From NCBI GenBank assembly GCA_009901575.1, contig WXYP01000002.1, positions 496,001 to 560,000 of the forward strand: a stretch of DNA of 64,000 bases, given 5' to 3'. Positions 44,918-53,702 of the stretch are shown here, piece after piece. Position 1 is the first letter of the stretch, and each line of letters begins with the position of its first letter. The notes below the pieces were generated by a model that worked only from the letters and a program-made list of their open reading frames with translations, had not been told where the DNA came from and did no database searches. Made by a program: the position numbers and the translations under genes. Origin of the DNA: Flavobacteriaceae bacterium R38 (lineage in GTDB: Bacteria > Bacteroidota > Bacteroidia > Flavobacteriales > Flavobacteriaceae).

Positions 44918-45790
44918 TTAATGTGATGCTACAGTGGCAAAATACAAGTCTTCTAAATTGGAAGTGATTTGTTGAAATCCTTCTTCTGGTCTTGAATCGG
45001 ACAACACACGTATTTGTGTTTCTCCCGAGACTAACTTAGAAGAAATTACGTTAAAGCTCTTTTTATAAGCATCTATATGTTCCTTCTGAATGATTTTACT
45101 CCATACTTTATTTTCAATGGTGCGTACCAATTCTGAAGGATTGCCTTTGGCTATAATTTTCCCCTTAGAAAGAATCGCCATGTTCTTACATAAATCACTC
45201 ACATCTTCTACAATATGTGTAGATAAGATGACAATGACATTTTCTCCAATTTCGCTTAACAAGTTTAAAAATCGGTTGCGTTCTTCGGGATCTAATCCAG
45301 CAGTCGGTTCATCAACAATAATAAGTTGCGGATTTGCCAACAATGCTTGTGCTATCCCAAAACGTTGACGCATACCTCCTGAAAAGGTGTATACTGCTTT
45401 TTTACGATGCTCAAATAAATTGGTTTGCTGCAACAGCGCCTCCACTTGATTTTTACGCGTCTTTTTGTCTGTAATACCTTTTAAAACAGCCATATGATGA
45501 AGCAGTTTTTCTGCAGAGACTTTTGGATATACTCCAAATTCTTGTGGCAAATACCCTAAGTTCTCACGCATATATTGTGGTTTGGAAATGATATCCTGAT
45601 CATTAAATACGATTTTTCCAGAACTGGGTTCTTGTAGCGAAGCAATAGTTCGCATTAAGGATGATTTTCCTGCTCCATTGGCTCCTAATAAACCAAACAT
45701 TCCATTGGTAATAGAGAGTGATACATCATTTATTGCTTTTACACCATTAGGGTAAGTTTTGGTTAAATTGGTAATTTGTAAAGTATTCAT
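44918..45790 (-). CDS. ABC transporter ATPase (cassette 2)
   Basis: 290 residues with Walker A GANGAGKSS (35-43), PQEFG Q-loop, signature TFSGGMRQR (about 134-142), Walker B LIIVDE and H-loop STH. The Walker A Pro of the cassette-1 protein is Ala here. C-terminal extension with KVWSKIIQKEHIDAYKK. Paralog of the ATPase at 29578-30447. It drives the permease-peptidase encoded just downstream and is divergent from the kinase gene at 46004. Confidence 0.92.
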   Translation of the reverse strand: MNTLQITNLTKTYPNGVKAINDVSLSITNGMFGLLGANGAGKSSLMRTIASLQEPSSGKIVFNDQDIISKPQYMRENLGYLPQEFGVYPKVSAEKLLHHMAVLKGITDKKTRKNQVEALLQQTNLFEHRKKAVYTFSGGMRQRFGIAQALLANPQLIIVDEPTAGLDPEERNRFLNLLSEIGENVIVILSTHIVEDVSDLCKNMAILSKGKIIAKGNPSELVRTIENKVWSKIIQKEHIDAYKKSFNVISSKLVSGETQIRVLSDSRPEEGFQQITSNLEDLYFATVASH

Positions 45791-45821
45791 ATGTAATTTT
45801 TTTGATGTTTAAACTTTGAAG

Positions 45822-45829
45822 CAAACCTA
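45822..45829 (-). promoter_or_regulatory. -7 element of the cassette-2 ATPase gene
   Basis: CAAACCTA on plus is TAGGTTTG on minus, an exact TAnnTTTG, 32 bp before the ATPase ATG. No CAA was found at the ideal -33 position, so activation by the regulator is possible. Confidence 0.45.
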
Positions 45830-45903
45830 AATTCAAACTCAAAAACATTTTAATAAAGATGATGTATCAGAAGATTATAAAATCATACCATCTTAAAATT
45901 GTC

Positions 45904-45918
45904 ATGAACAACGTTCAT
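45904..45918. promoter_or_regulatory. palindrome in divergent ABC/kinase region, cassette 2
   Basis: ATGAAC-aac-GTTCAT, a perfect 6-bp-arm inverted repeat, 86 bp before the kinase ATG and 114 bp before the ATPase ATG. Its right arm overlaps the first half of the 21-bp direct repeat at 45914. Confidence 0.35.
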
Positions 45919-45943
45919 CTAAAAAAAAGCAGGATTTATGTTA
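45914..45943 (+). promoter_or_regulatory. weaker 21-bp direct repeat, cassette 2 kinase
   Basis: TTCATCTAA (45914) and TTTATGTTA (45935), 21 bp apart; the second begins 57 bp before the -7 element and 69 bp before the ATG, exactly as at 56027. The region between (A-run, then ggatt) resembles the one at 39698-39708. Confidence 0.4.
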
Positions 45944-45968
45944 ATAATCATAGTGTCTGTCAAATTAC

Positions 45969-45999
45969 TTGCTAAGCCAGTATAACCTAATTACTTTTG
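45969..45999 (+). promoter_or_regulatory. promoter of the cassette-2 kinase gene
   Basis: TTG at 45969-45971 and TACTTTTG at 45992-45999, spacer 20 bp, both matching consensus. The ATG begins 4 bp after the -7 element, so the message is probably leaderless or nearly so. Confidence 0.65.
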
Positions 46000-46003
46000 A
46001 GTC

Positions 46004-47131
46004 ATGTTAGCATTCGTAAAAAAATATAAGGCCTTTATCATTGGCTTGATCGTTACCAGGATATTAGTATTCATTTTAACTAAAGCGGGGATTATTCTTA
46101 TTGATAAAGATGAAATACTTACCAATGTTCTTGCTTTTCTTTTCTACTGGATACTCATCTCCATATTTATTTACAGACTTCCTTTTATCAGAAAACATAT
46201 AAAGACAGTTTATAAGATCATTTCGTTAATCGTAATCCTTGTTGTAGTAATGATCCTGGATTCTAATAGTAATACTCCGGATAATCCAATTGTCGTCCTA
46301 TTTTTATTAGTTTTTTATTTAAGCTTTGCTTATGTCTTAATACCACAGTTTTTTAAAAAATATAAGTGGATTATTTTAGGAGTATATGTAATAGCATTTG
46401 GCGTGTTTTTATACTTCAGATTGTTTTCAGGGAATTTTGAAATTTATCAGCAACAAAAAACAGAGATAATTCTACTGTTTATCTTTCCTATCCCTTTATT
46501 TTTCTGTCTGTGGATTTATGAGCAATGGAAATGGGTCAAAGGATTACAGGCCGAAAAAACAAAAGCTGAATTATCATTATTAAAGACACAGGTAAATCCG
46601 CATTTCTTTTTCAATACACTAAATAATCTGTATGCACTTACCATAAAAAACTCTAAACAAGCTCCGGAAGTGATTTTAAAATTATCTGATATGATGCGCT
46701 ATACGATATATGAAGGTAAAAAGGATATCGTATCACTTGAAGAAGAAATTGATTATTTAAAAAATTATATCGAATTACATAAAATCAGGTATCAAAAAAG
46801 TGTAACCATTGAATTTGAATATACTACTGTTAAAAATGATACTGTTGCTCCATTACTATTTATTATTTTACTGGAAAACGCGCTCAAACACGGGGTAGAA
46901 TCATTAACAGAAAATGCTTTTGTTAAAATGAATTTGAGCAGCAACGATAAAGAAATACATTTCACTATAGAAAACAATTTTGATCCAAAAGAGGTGAGCC
47001 CGGAAAAAGGTATCGGTTTAGAAAATTTAAAACATCGATTATCTTTAATCTATCCTAAACGCCATAAATTATCGATTAAGGAAGAAGAAAATGTTTTTAC
47101 TGTGAATTTAAAAATTACAAAAAATGATTAA
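46004..47131 (+). CDS. LytS-type sensor histidine kinase of cassette 2
   Basis: 375 residues with about six membrane helices (residues about 10-175), a short coiled coil and a kinase: His200 in VNPHFFFN, N-box LENALKHGVESL, lid KGIGLENLKHRLSLIYP. No sizeable periplasmic domain. The stop overlaps the regulator gene by 8 bp. Divergent from the ABC-M1 cassette, which is the probable target or sensing partner. The promoter places the transcription start at or next to the ATG. Confidence 0.9.
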   Translation: MLAFVKKYKAFIIGLIVTRILVFILTKAGIILIDKDEILTNVLAFLFYWILISIFIYRLPFIRKHIKTVYKIISLIVILVVVMILDSNSNTPDNPIVVLFLLVFYLSFAYVLIPQFFKKYKWIILGVYVIAFGVFLYFRLFSGNFEIYQQQKTEIILLFIFPIPLFFCLWIYEQWKWVKGLQAEKTKAELSLLKTQVNPHFFFNTLNNLYALTIKNSKQAPEVILKLSDMMRYTIYEGKKDIVSLEEEIDYLKNYIELHKIRYQKSVTIEFEYTTVKNDTVAPLLFIILLENALKHGVESLTENAFVKMNLSSNDKEIHFTIENNFDPKEVSPEKGIGLENLKHRLSLIYPKRHKLSIKEEENVFTVNLKITKND

Positions 47132-47831
47132 ATATATTATAGTTGATGACGAACCCCTGGCTCATGAGCTCATTGAAGAGTTTTGCAGCATGCTTCCTCA
47201 TTTACAACTCGAAAAACATTGCTATAATGCTCTTGAAGCTATGCAGTTTTTAAATAGCAACACCGTAGATTTTATGTTTTTAGACCTGAATATGCCTAAA
47301 TTAAAAGGGTTTGACTTCTTACGAACCCTGACTAATCCGCCAAAAGTAATTGTGACTACAGCTTATAAAGAATACGCTTTGGAAGGTTTTGAACTCAACG
47401 TTTCCGATTATCTATTAAAGCCCTTCAGTTTTGAACGCCTGGTAAAGGCAGTAAATACTGTTATTGGCACACAAACACCATCAAATACGAATCCTAAGGA
47501 GGTAATAACAGCTAAAACAGAAAATCATCGTTTCTTTATTAAAGGAGATAAAAAGTATCATCAGATTATTTCAGACGACATCTTATTCATAGAAGCTTAC
47601 GGGAATTACACTAAATTGTTTCTAAAAAACGAAATGATTGTTAGTCATGAGAAAATATCTGCGTTTGAAGCATTGTTATCAAAAGATAATTTTTTAAGGG
47701 TTCATAAGTCTTTTATCGTTGCTTTAGATAAAATCAAATTGATAGAAGGTAACCGAATAATCATTGATCAACATAAAATTCCAATCGGACAAACGTATAA
47801 AAACAGTATCAGTAAACTTTACAATTCTTAA
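47124..47831 (+). CDS. LytTR response regulator of cassette 2
   Basis: 235 residues: receiver with D8/D9, Asp54 in MFLDLNMPKLKG, Lys in DYLLKPFSFERL; LytTR domain about 130-235 (LFIEAYGNYTKLFLKN, FLRVHKSFIVALDKIKLIEGNRIII). Group A. It would bind the repeats before its own operon and perhaps the shared divergent region. Confidence 0.92.
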   Translation: MIKYIIVDDEPLAHELIEEFCSMLPHLQLEKHCYNALEAMQFLNSNTVDFMFLDLNMPKLKGFDFLRTLTNPPKVIVTTAYKEYALEGFELNVSDYLLKPFSFERLVKAVNTVIGTQTPSNTNPKEVITAKTENHRFFIKGDKKYHQIISDDILFIEAYGNYTKLFLKNEMIVSHEKISAFEALLSKDNFLRVHKSFIVALDKIKLIEGNRIIIDQHKIPIGQTYKNSISKLYNS

Positions 47832-47949
47832 ATTAGCGTTTAATATAAAGACTCCCTTTTTTTAACAGAGACATAATCAATTTCTTCTCTTTTGATGATG
47901 TCTAATTAAATCTAGGTTTGCTATTCGAATCTACCTTTAAAAGATTTTA

Positions 47950-48621
47950 TCAATTCCTATCAGCTTTATTGATATTATAGTATTGAATTACATGATCGGG
48001 TACTTCGACATGTTCAGGAAGAAGTTCATCACTGATTGGAAATTCTGCTACTTGTTTTATAGGTAAGATTCCGGCCCATATCGGTAATTTTTCATCGTCT
48101 TTTTCATCTTTCACACCAACATCTCTGATTTTTGCTGATGCCGATTCGATTGTCATTTCAATAACTAAGGTTGCATTCAATTCTTTTTGATTAATTGGTC
48201 GTAATTCCTCCCATCTTCCAATCATCATATGATCAACTATACATTTTAAGATCTTTTCTTTTTCTACTGAATCTTCAATTCTTCTCGCTTTTCCAAATAT
48301 AGTAGCCGATCTATAATTCACAGAATGATGCAAGCCGGAACGTGCCAATACCAAAGCATCAAGATGCATTACTGTAATACTCATGCTTTCAGATGCTAAA
48401 ACAGAAAGCAACATCCTGTTCTTTAACGATCCATGTAAATATATTTTATTTTTATCCCTGCCGTATGCCATTGGTAAACTGATAGCCTGACCGTCATACA
48501 CATAACTAACATATCCTATAAAACCTGCATCTAAAATCTTATTGATCTTATCAACATCATATACTGCTCTGTTTGCCCCTCTTTTTACTTTATTTAATGC
48601 ACTTTTGCTATATTCTTTCAT
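47950..48621 (-). CDS. pyridoxamine 5'-phosphate oxidase-family (NimA-like) flavoprotein
   Basis: 223 residues, cytoplasmic. PPOX-type split beta-barrel: AVYDVDKINKILDAGFIGYV, ISLPMAYGRDKNKIYLHGS, NRMLLSVLASESMSITVMHLDALV (quoted in part), VNYRSATIFGKARRIED. The pattern is that of the small FMN-binding PPOX/NimA group rather than PdxH. It follows the DinB gene by 11 bp, and a MocR-type regulator is divergent from the pair, hinting at a role tied to vitamin B6 or at least to MocR control. Confidence 0.82.
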   Translation of the reverse strand: MKEYSKSALNKVKRGANRAVYDVDKINKILDAGFIGYVSYVYDGQAISLPMAYGRDKNKIYLHGSLKNRMLLSVLASESMSITVMHLDALVLARSGLHHSVNYRSATIFGKARRIEDSVEKEKILKCIVDHMMIGRWEELRPINQKELNATLVIEMTIESASAKIRDVGVKDEKDDEKLPIWAGILPIKQVAEFPISDELLPEHVEVPDHVIQYYNINKADRN

Positions 48622-48632
48622 CGTTTATCACT

Positions 48633-49151
48633 TTATAAATAATGTTCTTTAATGATATCCATATGCCATATTTCGTGGCCAATAATACTAAAAGCTGCTG
48701 CTCTGGCAGACATTGCTTTTCCATCAGAAATTCCGGTAAAAGACAAATCTTCATCAGATAAACTATTTAACAAACAAATAGAATTATCTCTGTTGATTTC
48801 AAATTCAGAAAGCAATTCTTTGATGGTTTTAAAATTTGCTTTCGAGGGGTTTACATAAATATTTTGATTAAAATCTGTTAATGAAGTCATATCTCTTCTG
48901 GCAATCCTAAAGCAACGGTAGATGAATATCCTTTCGGAATCAATTAGGTGCTGTAAAATTTCTTTGATTGTCCATTTTTCTGATTCATATCTATATTCTA
49001 GTTTATCTTCAGGGATAGAGGTAAAGAATGCAATTACATTTTCTTTCCCTGTTTTAAAACCAGTTCTCAAATGGTTTTTTTCTGATAATTTATTAATGTA
49101 CCTTCCATAATAACTATCAAATTCTGAAGTACTTAGTTCTAACCGAGTCAT
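48633..49151 (-). CDS. DinB-family protein
   Basis: 172 residues from the ATG at 49151; an earlier start at 49172 would sit inside the predicted -7 element. Four-helix-bundle DinB/YfiT fold with the metal-binding His in LQHLIDSERIFIYR and the late His pair in IGHEIWHMDII. DinB-like proteins often act as metal-dependent thiol transferases (bacillithiol-type in some lineages); the substrate is unknown here. First gene of the unit with the PPOX gene. Confidence 0.82.
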   Translation of the reverse strand: MTRLELSTSEFDSYYGRYINKLSEKNHLRTGFKTGKENVIAFFTSIPEDKLEYRYESEKWTIKEILQHLIDSERIFIYRCFRIARRDMTSLTDFNQNIYVNPSKANFKTIKELLSEFEINRDNSICLLNSLSDEDLSFTGISDGKAMSARAAAFSIIGHEIWHMDIIKEHYL

Positions 49152-49169
49152 CTTTTTGTTTTTACAAGT

Positions 49170-49177
49170 CAAAAATA
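49170..49177 (-). promoter_or_regulatory. -7 element of the DinB/PPOX operon
   Basis: CAAAAATA on plus is TATTTTTG on minus, an exact TAnnTTTG, 18 bp before the chosen DinB ATG. It lies in the 66-bp gap to the divergent MocR gene, where a MocR operator would also be expected. Confidence 0.45.
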
Positions 49178-49217
49178 ATATATTGATGGACTGTTTAATT
49201 CATCCAGAATTCAAATA

Positions 49218-50726
49218 ATGAGTAGTCCAGTTATGATTCCATACAAAACGATGATTTCGATAAATCGTAAAAGTAAACAACCGGTATATTTACAAATAGC
49301 AAATCAGTTTATTACATTGATCAAGAACAATACGCTACCACCCAATACTCGCCTTCCGGGAAGCAGAGTATTAGCAGAACTGATAACAGTTCACAGAAAA
49401 ACAATTATAGCAGCGTACGATGAACTAATTTTACAAGGATGGATCATTAGCATTCCGAAAAAAGGAACATTTATAAATGGAAATATCCCTTTATTACAAC
49501 AGGAAGTTTTACCTGGAACTGTTACTAAAAACAGAAAAGATTATGCCGGTTTTTCTTTTAAAAAAGAATCGTTAATTCAACATTCATTACCAATTTTACA
49601 AGAAGGGTTTATTCATTTTGATGATGGAGTTTCTGATAAAAGATTAACACCTACAAAGGAAATTGCTATGATTTACAGAAGTATTTCTGATAAAAAACAT
49701 ACACAAAAACATTTGACATACGGAACTACCTATGGTAATTTTGAATTAAGAAAAGTTTTAACTACTTATTTAAATGAAACAAGAGGGTTAAACATTACAG
49801 AAGACAATATTATGATTACACGGGGAAGTCAAATGGGAATGCATTTAGCTTCCGGATTACTAATACAACAAGGGGATAACATGATAGTTGGCGAGACAAA
49901 TTACAGATCTGCAGATATAACATTTGAACATGCCGGTGCAAATTTAGTGCGAGTTCCAGTTGATGAAGATGGTTTGAATACTAACGAGATTGAAAAAGTT
50001 TGTAAAAAACAACCTGTAAAAGCAGTCTACGTCACTTCTCATCATCATCACCCAACAACAGTAACGCTCTCTGCAGAAAGAAGGATTCATTTATTGAATT
50101 TAGCTAAAGCATACAACTTTGCTATCCTGGAAGATGATTACGATTATGATTTTCATTACAATCATGCTCCTATTCTTCCGTTGTCCAGTCATGACGAAAA
50201 CGGAAATGTGATATATATAGGTTCGGTCTGCAAAACTGTAGCTCCTGCTTATCGTATTGGTTATCTAATAGCGTCAAAAGATTTTATTGATCAATGTGCT
50301 TATCTAAGACGATTTGTAGATCGACAGGGAGATTCTTTATTGGAGTTAACATTTGCTCGTTTTATCAAAAACGGAGATTTAGACAGACACATAAAAAAAG
50401 TGCTTAAGATTTATAAAATACGGAGAGATTTGTTTTGTCGTTTATTACAAGAAGAATTAGGTACTTACTTTCAATTTGAAATTCCTAAAGGCGGAATGGC
50501 GGTTTGGGTAACTTTGAACAAAGCTTATTCCTGGAATGAAGTCGATAAAATTAGCAAAAAACATCTTTTAGATATTGGAGACTGGCAACGGTATGATATT
50601 CCTGGTATCGGTCACAATGCTATACGGATAGGTTTTGCAGCTGTTAACGAAGATGAAATCTATGAATTAATTCGCAGGTTGAAATTGACAATGAAAGAGA
50701 TTAGTCAATATAAAGCAAATTGTTAA
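49218..50726 (+). CDS. MocR/PdxR-family GntR regulator with aminotransferase domain
   Basis: 502 residues: GntR winged helix (about 15-85; PVYLQIANQF, LPGSRVLAELITVHRKTIIAAYDEL in part) joined to a fold-type I aminotransferase-like domain (about 125-495). PLP-lysine in YIGSVCKTVAPAYRIGY, the Asp-Tyr of LEDDYDYDFHY, and a late Arg in IRIGFAAV. ATG at 49233 is an alternative start (MIPYKTMISI), the more usual one for the family. MocR proteins sense PLP or other amine ligands; the divergent PPOX/DinB genes are the likely targets. Confidence 0.9.
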   Translation: MSSPVMIPYKTMISINRKSKQPVYLQIANQFITLIKNNTLPPNTRLPGSRVLAELITVHRKTIIAAYDELILQGWIISIPKKGTFINGNIPLLQQEVLPGTVTKNRKDYAGFSFKKESLIQHSLPILQEGFIHFDDGVSDKRLTPTKEIAMIYRSISDKKHTQKHLTYGTTYGNFELRKVLTTYLNETRGLNITEDNIMITRGSQMGMHLASGLLIQQGDNMIVGETNYRSADITFEHAGANLVRVPVDEDGLNTNEIEKVCKKQPVKAVYVTSHHHHPTTVTLSAERRIHLLNLAKAYNFAILEDDYDYDFHYNHAPILPLSSHDENGNVIYIGSVCKTVAPAYRIGYLIASKDFIDQCAYLRRFVDRQGDSLLELTFARFIKNGDLDRHIKKVLKIYKIRRDLFCRLLQEELGTYFQFEIPKGGMAVWVTLNKAYSWNEVDKISKKHLLDIGDWQRYDIPGIGHNAIRIGFAAVNEDEIYELIRRLKLTMKEISQYKANC

Positions 50727-50731
50727 TCGTT

Positions 50732-51502
50732 TTACTTAGCGTTCAAGTATTCCGTTAAATCTTGTTTTAACTTTATTCCTTCCTGAAGTAATCCTTTATA
50801 AGCATCATCTATAAAAACCATTAATACTTGTCTGGTAGTGATCAGGTCTGAAAACTCTTTCACTTTTTCAGATGTTATAGATTCATTAAAAAACGAATTG
50901 TCAAATTCATCTAACTCTATTTTAGCATGCTCAGGTAGTATTAATTGAAATGTTGAATTTAAATCCAAATAACGCCCTATGGAAATACTTAATTCGTGAA
51001 TCAATTTTTCATTAGTCTCTAAAACATCTAATGTAGATATACTATTGTCGTAATATTTTTGAATTTTGTTTCGTATTGAATCTGCTGATATATAATTAAT
51101 CTTCCCTGAAAATTTCATCTCGTTGAATATGGTTTGGGTAGGATTAAAAGATGGTGAAAATGAACCATTTATTATATTTAATTTTAAAAATGATTTATTT
51201 ACTCTTATGGAATCATTTTTGAAAGCGCTAAGTAAAGTTTTATTTGCAATTAGATATAAACTGTCTTTTTCTTTTAATACTTTTAGGCTAATAATATCCT
51301 GATCAATATTCTGTATCAAACCTGATAACAGTATTTTTTCTTCCTGGTCTTTTTTATTTTGTTCACTCCAATTATTAATCTGTAAAGCTATCAAGATCCC
51401 TATAACGATAAGAATTATTTCTCCGGTTACATACATTAAGTATTTACTGATCTTATTTTCAGCTAGAGTCTTTTGACGAATTTTCCTAAAGAATTTTATC
51501 AT
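50732..51502 (-). CDS. DUF6090-family membrane protein
   Basis: 256 residues. The N-terminus MIKFFRKIRQK followed by a single membrane helix (about 22-43, ending in IGILIALQINNW) is the signature of DUF6090, abundant in Flavobacteriia. The rest is a helical periplasmic domain. No biochemical function is known to me. It follows the D-threonine-aldolase-like gene by 31 bp. Confidence 0.8.
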   Translation of the reverse strand: MIKFFRKIRQKTLAENKISKYLMYVTGEIILIVIGILIALQINNWSEQNKKDQEEKILLSGLIQNIDQDIISLKVLKEKDSLYLIANKTLLSAFKNDSIRVNKSFLKLNIINGSFSPSFNPTQTIFNEMKFSGKINYISADSIRNKIQKYYDNSISTLDVLETNEKLIHELSISIGRYLDLNSTFQLILPEHAKIELDEFDNSFFNESITSEKVKEFSDLITTRQVLMVFIDDAYKGLLQEGIKLKQDLTEYLNAK

Positions 51503-51533
51503 TGAATTGGTTGATGATTAATAGGCTAAATTA

Positions 51534-52646
51534 TCAGATAGAGATCTTTCGTTTTCTGGCTGTAATTTCCCAGTTATCAACTTTGAGTCCGTTAACGATA
51601 ACCGATACATCATCGTGAAGATTAATTGACGGACATATGTGATACGGAATTCCATAGAGCACATCCCCTACTCTAATCTCTTCCCAGTTATCAACTTGTA
51701 AAACTCCATGCTCTTCACTTTGCGAAATCAATTGATAACGATCCAGGTTTAAAAACTTAACTCTTTTATCAATTGGATTCTCTGAAGCTACTGATTTATG
51801 TCCGAGATCAATAGTAACAATGCCTTCTGTTGGTTTTGAAATCACTCTGGTTATCAATAAAGCTGCAAACTTGAATTCTTGTTCGGTAAGCTTTTCATCA
51901 TACCCCCAGTCCCATAATAAACAGGTACCTGGGCTACAAATTCTCTCACTATTAATTAAATGAGATGTAAATGACGGGGTTCCGCCGCAAACTAATTTAA
52001 TATCCGTCTTTTTTTCTTTTAATTCTTCATATAGCATTACTACATCTGCCATTCCCTGTTCTACTTTGTTTTTTCGAGTATTGATATCGGAATCTCTTAA
52101 ATGTCCATCGTAAGCATGCAATCCTTCAAAAATTAAATTAGTGTACTTAGGTAGTTTTTTAAGCAACTCATTTAGTCCGTCACCTATTTCAATTCCAGAT
52201 CTATTCATTCCATTATTGATATCAATGAAAACAGAGATCTTTATTTTGTTTTTTGCAGCTTCTTCATTTAGCTTTTTAACAGTAGTTAAATTGTCTACAA
52301 GTGTTGAAAATTTTGTATTTGAAAAATGAGAAGTAAGTGCTGCAAAACGTTGAATTTTAGGTCCGACTAACTGGTGTGCAATTAAAACTGATGACGCTCC
52401 TGCATGAGCTGCTATTTCTGCTTCAGAAATTGTAGATGCTTTAAAGTTTTTAATACCAGACAGTATCATCTGTTCAATCACTTTTGGCATTTTATTAGTT
52501 TTGATATGTGGCGTAAGCTTGGTCGTGTTACCATCTACCATAGCTATCATTTTATGAATATTAAACATTAAATGATCCTTATACAAAGCTATTGAAGGGG
52601 AATCAACATCTTCAATATTTTGTATTACATACCAATCTGAATTCAT
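51534..52646 (-). CDS. D-threonine aldolase-like PLP enzyme (fold type III)
   Basis: 370 residues. N-terminal alanine-racemase-type TIM barrel with the PLP lysine in LTPHIKTNKM (K49), barrel strands VFIDINNGMNRSGIE and FEGLHAYDGHLRDSD, and a C-terminal beta domain carrying the metal-binding HxC-type motif (GIPYHICPSINLHDD). This is the D-threonine aldolase/D-serine dehydratase group, which needs PLP and a divalent metal. It cleaves D-3-hydroxy amino acids to glycine and aldehyde, or dehydrates D-serine. Cytoplasmic. Exact activity is not decided by sequence. Confidence 0.85.
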   Translation of the reverse strand: MNSDWYVIQNIEDVDSPSIALYKDHLMFNIHKMIAMVDGNTTKLTPHIKTNKMPKVIEQMILSGIKNFKASTISEAEIAAHAGASSVLIAHQLVGPKIQRFAALTSHFSNTKFSTLVDNLTTVKKLNEEAAKNKIKISVFIDINNGMNRSGIEIGDGLNELLKKLPKYTNLIFEGLHAYDGHLRDSDINTRKNKVEQGMADVVMLYEELKEKKTDIKLVCGGTPSFTSHLINSERICSPGTCLLWDWGYDEKLTEQEFKFAALLITRVISKPTEGIVTIDLGHKSVASENPIDKRVKFLNLDRYQLISQSEEHGVLQVDNWEEIRVGDVLYGIPYHICPSINLHDDVSVIVNGLKVDNWEITARKRKISI

Positions 52647-52720
52647 AAGAATTTAAGGCTAAAATTTTATTTATGCTGCTTTTTTGAAGCTATGTCTTGA
52701 AACAAAAATACGATCAAATA

Positions 52721-53068
52721 TTACTTTGCTTCTAAGGGGCTATTCTCAAAAAGAATGCCTTCCCATCCATATTTCATAAAATTACGAATATTTTGATGAT
52801 CTGTTCCATTCGGATTTTCTAAAACATCTTTTCTGTAATAATCACCAAATAAATGTAGTGTTTCTTGAGAAGATAAGCCGGTTAATTTGCCAAAAGCCAA
52901 AATTTTACAAGATCCGTTATTCTCGCCTTCTCTGTTGTTTAAATCTCCGTTTTTAAACGAAACCGGTGTAAAATGATATGATTGATCTATCAAAGTTATA
53001 ACATCATTAAAGGCAATAACATCTGGAGTTGACTTTACAGTTTCAAGTAGTGAATTAATTTTTTCCAT
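52721..53068 (-). CDS. HopJ type III effector-like family protein
   Basis: 115 residues, full length for the family: FNDVITLIDQSYHFTPVSFKNGD, NGSCKILAFGKLTGLSSQETLHLFGDYYR (in part), NGTDHQNIRNFMKYGWEGI. The name comes from a plant-pathogen effector, but the family is widespread in marine bacteria without type III secretion and has no known role there. Cytoplasmic. It lies between the PepSY-like gene and the aldolase-like gene on the same strand. Confidence 0.85.
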   Translation of the reverse strand: MEKINSLLETVKSTPDVIAFNDVITLIDQSYHFTPVSFKNGDLNNREGENNGSCKILAFGKLTGLSSQETLHLFGDYYRKDVLENPNGTDHQNIRNFMKYGWEGILFENSPLEAK

Positions 53069-53120
53069 ATAAAAATAAAAGATCTGATATATTTAAATAC
53101 TCGTTAAGTATAATAATAAA

Positions 53121-53636
53121 TCAAACAAATAATAAAATTAGTGTTAGTACGATTCCTGCAAAAGTAAAGTATAATCCTTTTTTAAAAACAGGTGTTTTTG
53201 GTAAATACATCCAAAAAGCAGATACTACGAAGAAGAATAATGAAAGCCCAAAAAAGATATTTAAGAAAAATAAAGGCTCTCCGGATTTAGATTTATGTAA
53301 ATGTGCCATTTTATCCAAAACAAAAGGTAATCTTTTGATGGTATAATTGGCAACTCCTGTATCCACATTATAAGTACCGTTATTAAAATGATAAATATTA
53401 CCATCAACTTTTTCGACTTTAAGTCGTCTTAGTTTTAATTGTGGCCCCAATTCGTTCTTTTTTAAATTGGGAGCTACTTGTTTTTCAATTTCAATAGTCT
53501 TCTTAAAAATATCAGTATCCCTAAAGATCAATACAATCCCACTCAAAGCATACACTGCCATAATACCTACTAAGAAGAAACCTAGATACCTGTGTACAAT
53601 TCGCATCTTTAATGAAACCGATCTTTTGCTTGCCAT
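53121..53636 (-). CDS. PepSY-associated membrane protein
   Basis: 171 residues with three membrane helices (about 12-34, 122-142, 151-170). The N-terminal RIVHRYLGFFLVGIMAVYALSG (in part) is the PepSY-TM start with His; the middle (about 40-115) is a short periplasmic domain. PepSY-TM proteins are often iron- or siderophore-linked reductase components. A DtxR-like box lies 67-83 bp upstream, in agreement with iron control. First of a minus-strand series with HopJ, aldolase-like and DUF6090 genes. Confidence 0.78.
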   Translation of the reverse strand: MASKRSVSLKMRIVHRYLGFFLVGIMAVYALSGIVLIFRDTDIFKKTIEIEKQVAPNLKKNELGPQLKLRRLKVEKVDGNIYHFNNGTYNVDTGVANYTIKRLPFVLDKMAHLHKSKSGEPLFFLNIFFGLSLFFFVVSAFWMYLPKTPVFKKGLYFTFAGIVLTLILLFV

Positions 53637-53702
53637 TTTTTGTTTTTTAAGGCGTCAAAATTGAATAAGATTTAGATTAATTCCAAATAATTAATTGTTT
53701 TA

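Noticed and set aside
25920-47831. Biosynthesis or bacteriocin cluster
   Set aside because: No precursor peptide, radical SAM, lanthipeptide cyclase, NRPS or PKS gene is visible; only transport, peptidase and regulatory genes.
52721-53068. Type III secretion effector
   Set aside because: The HopJ name is inherited. The family is common in free-living marine bacteria and no secretion system genes are near.
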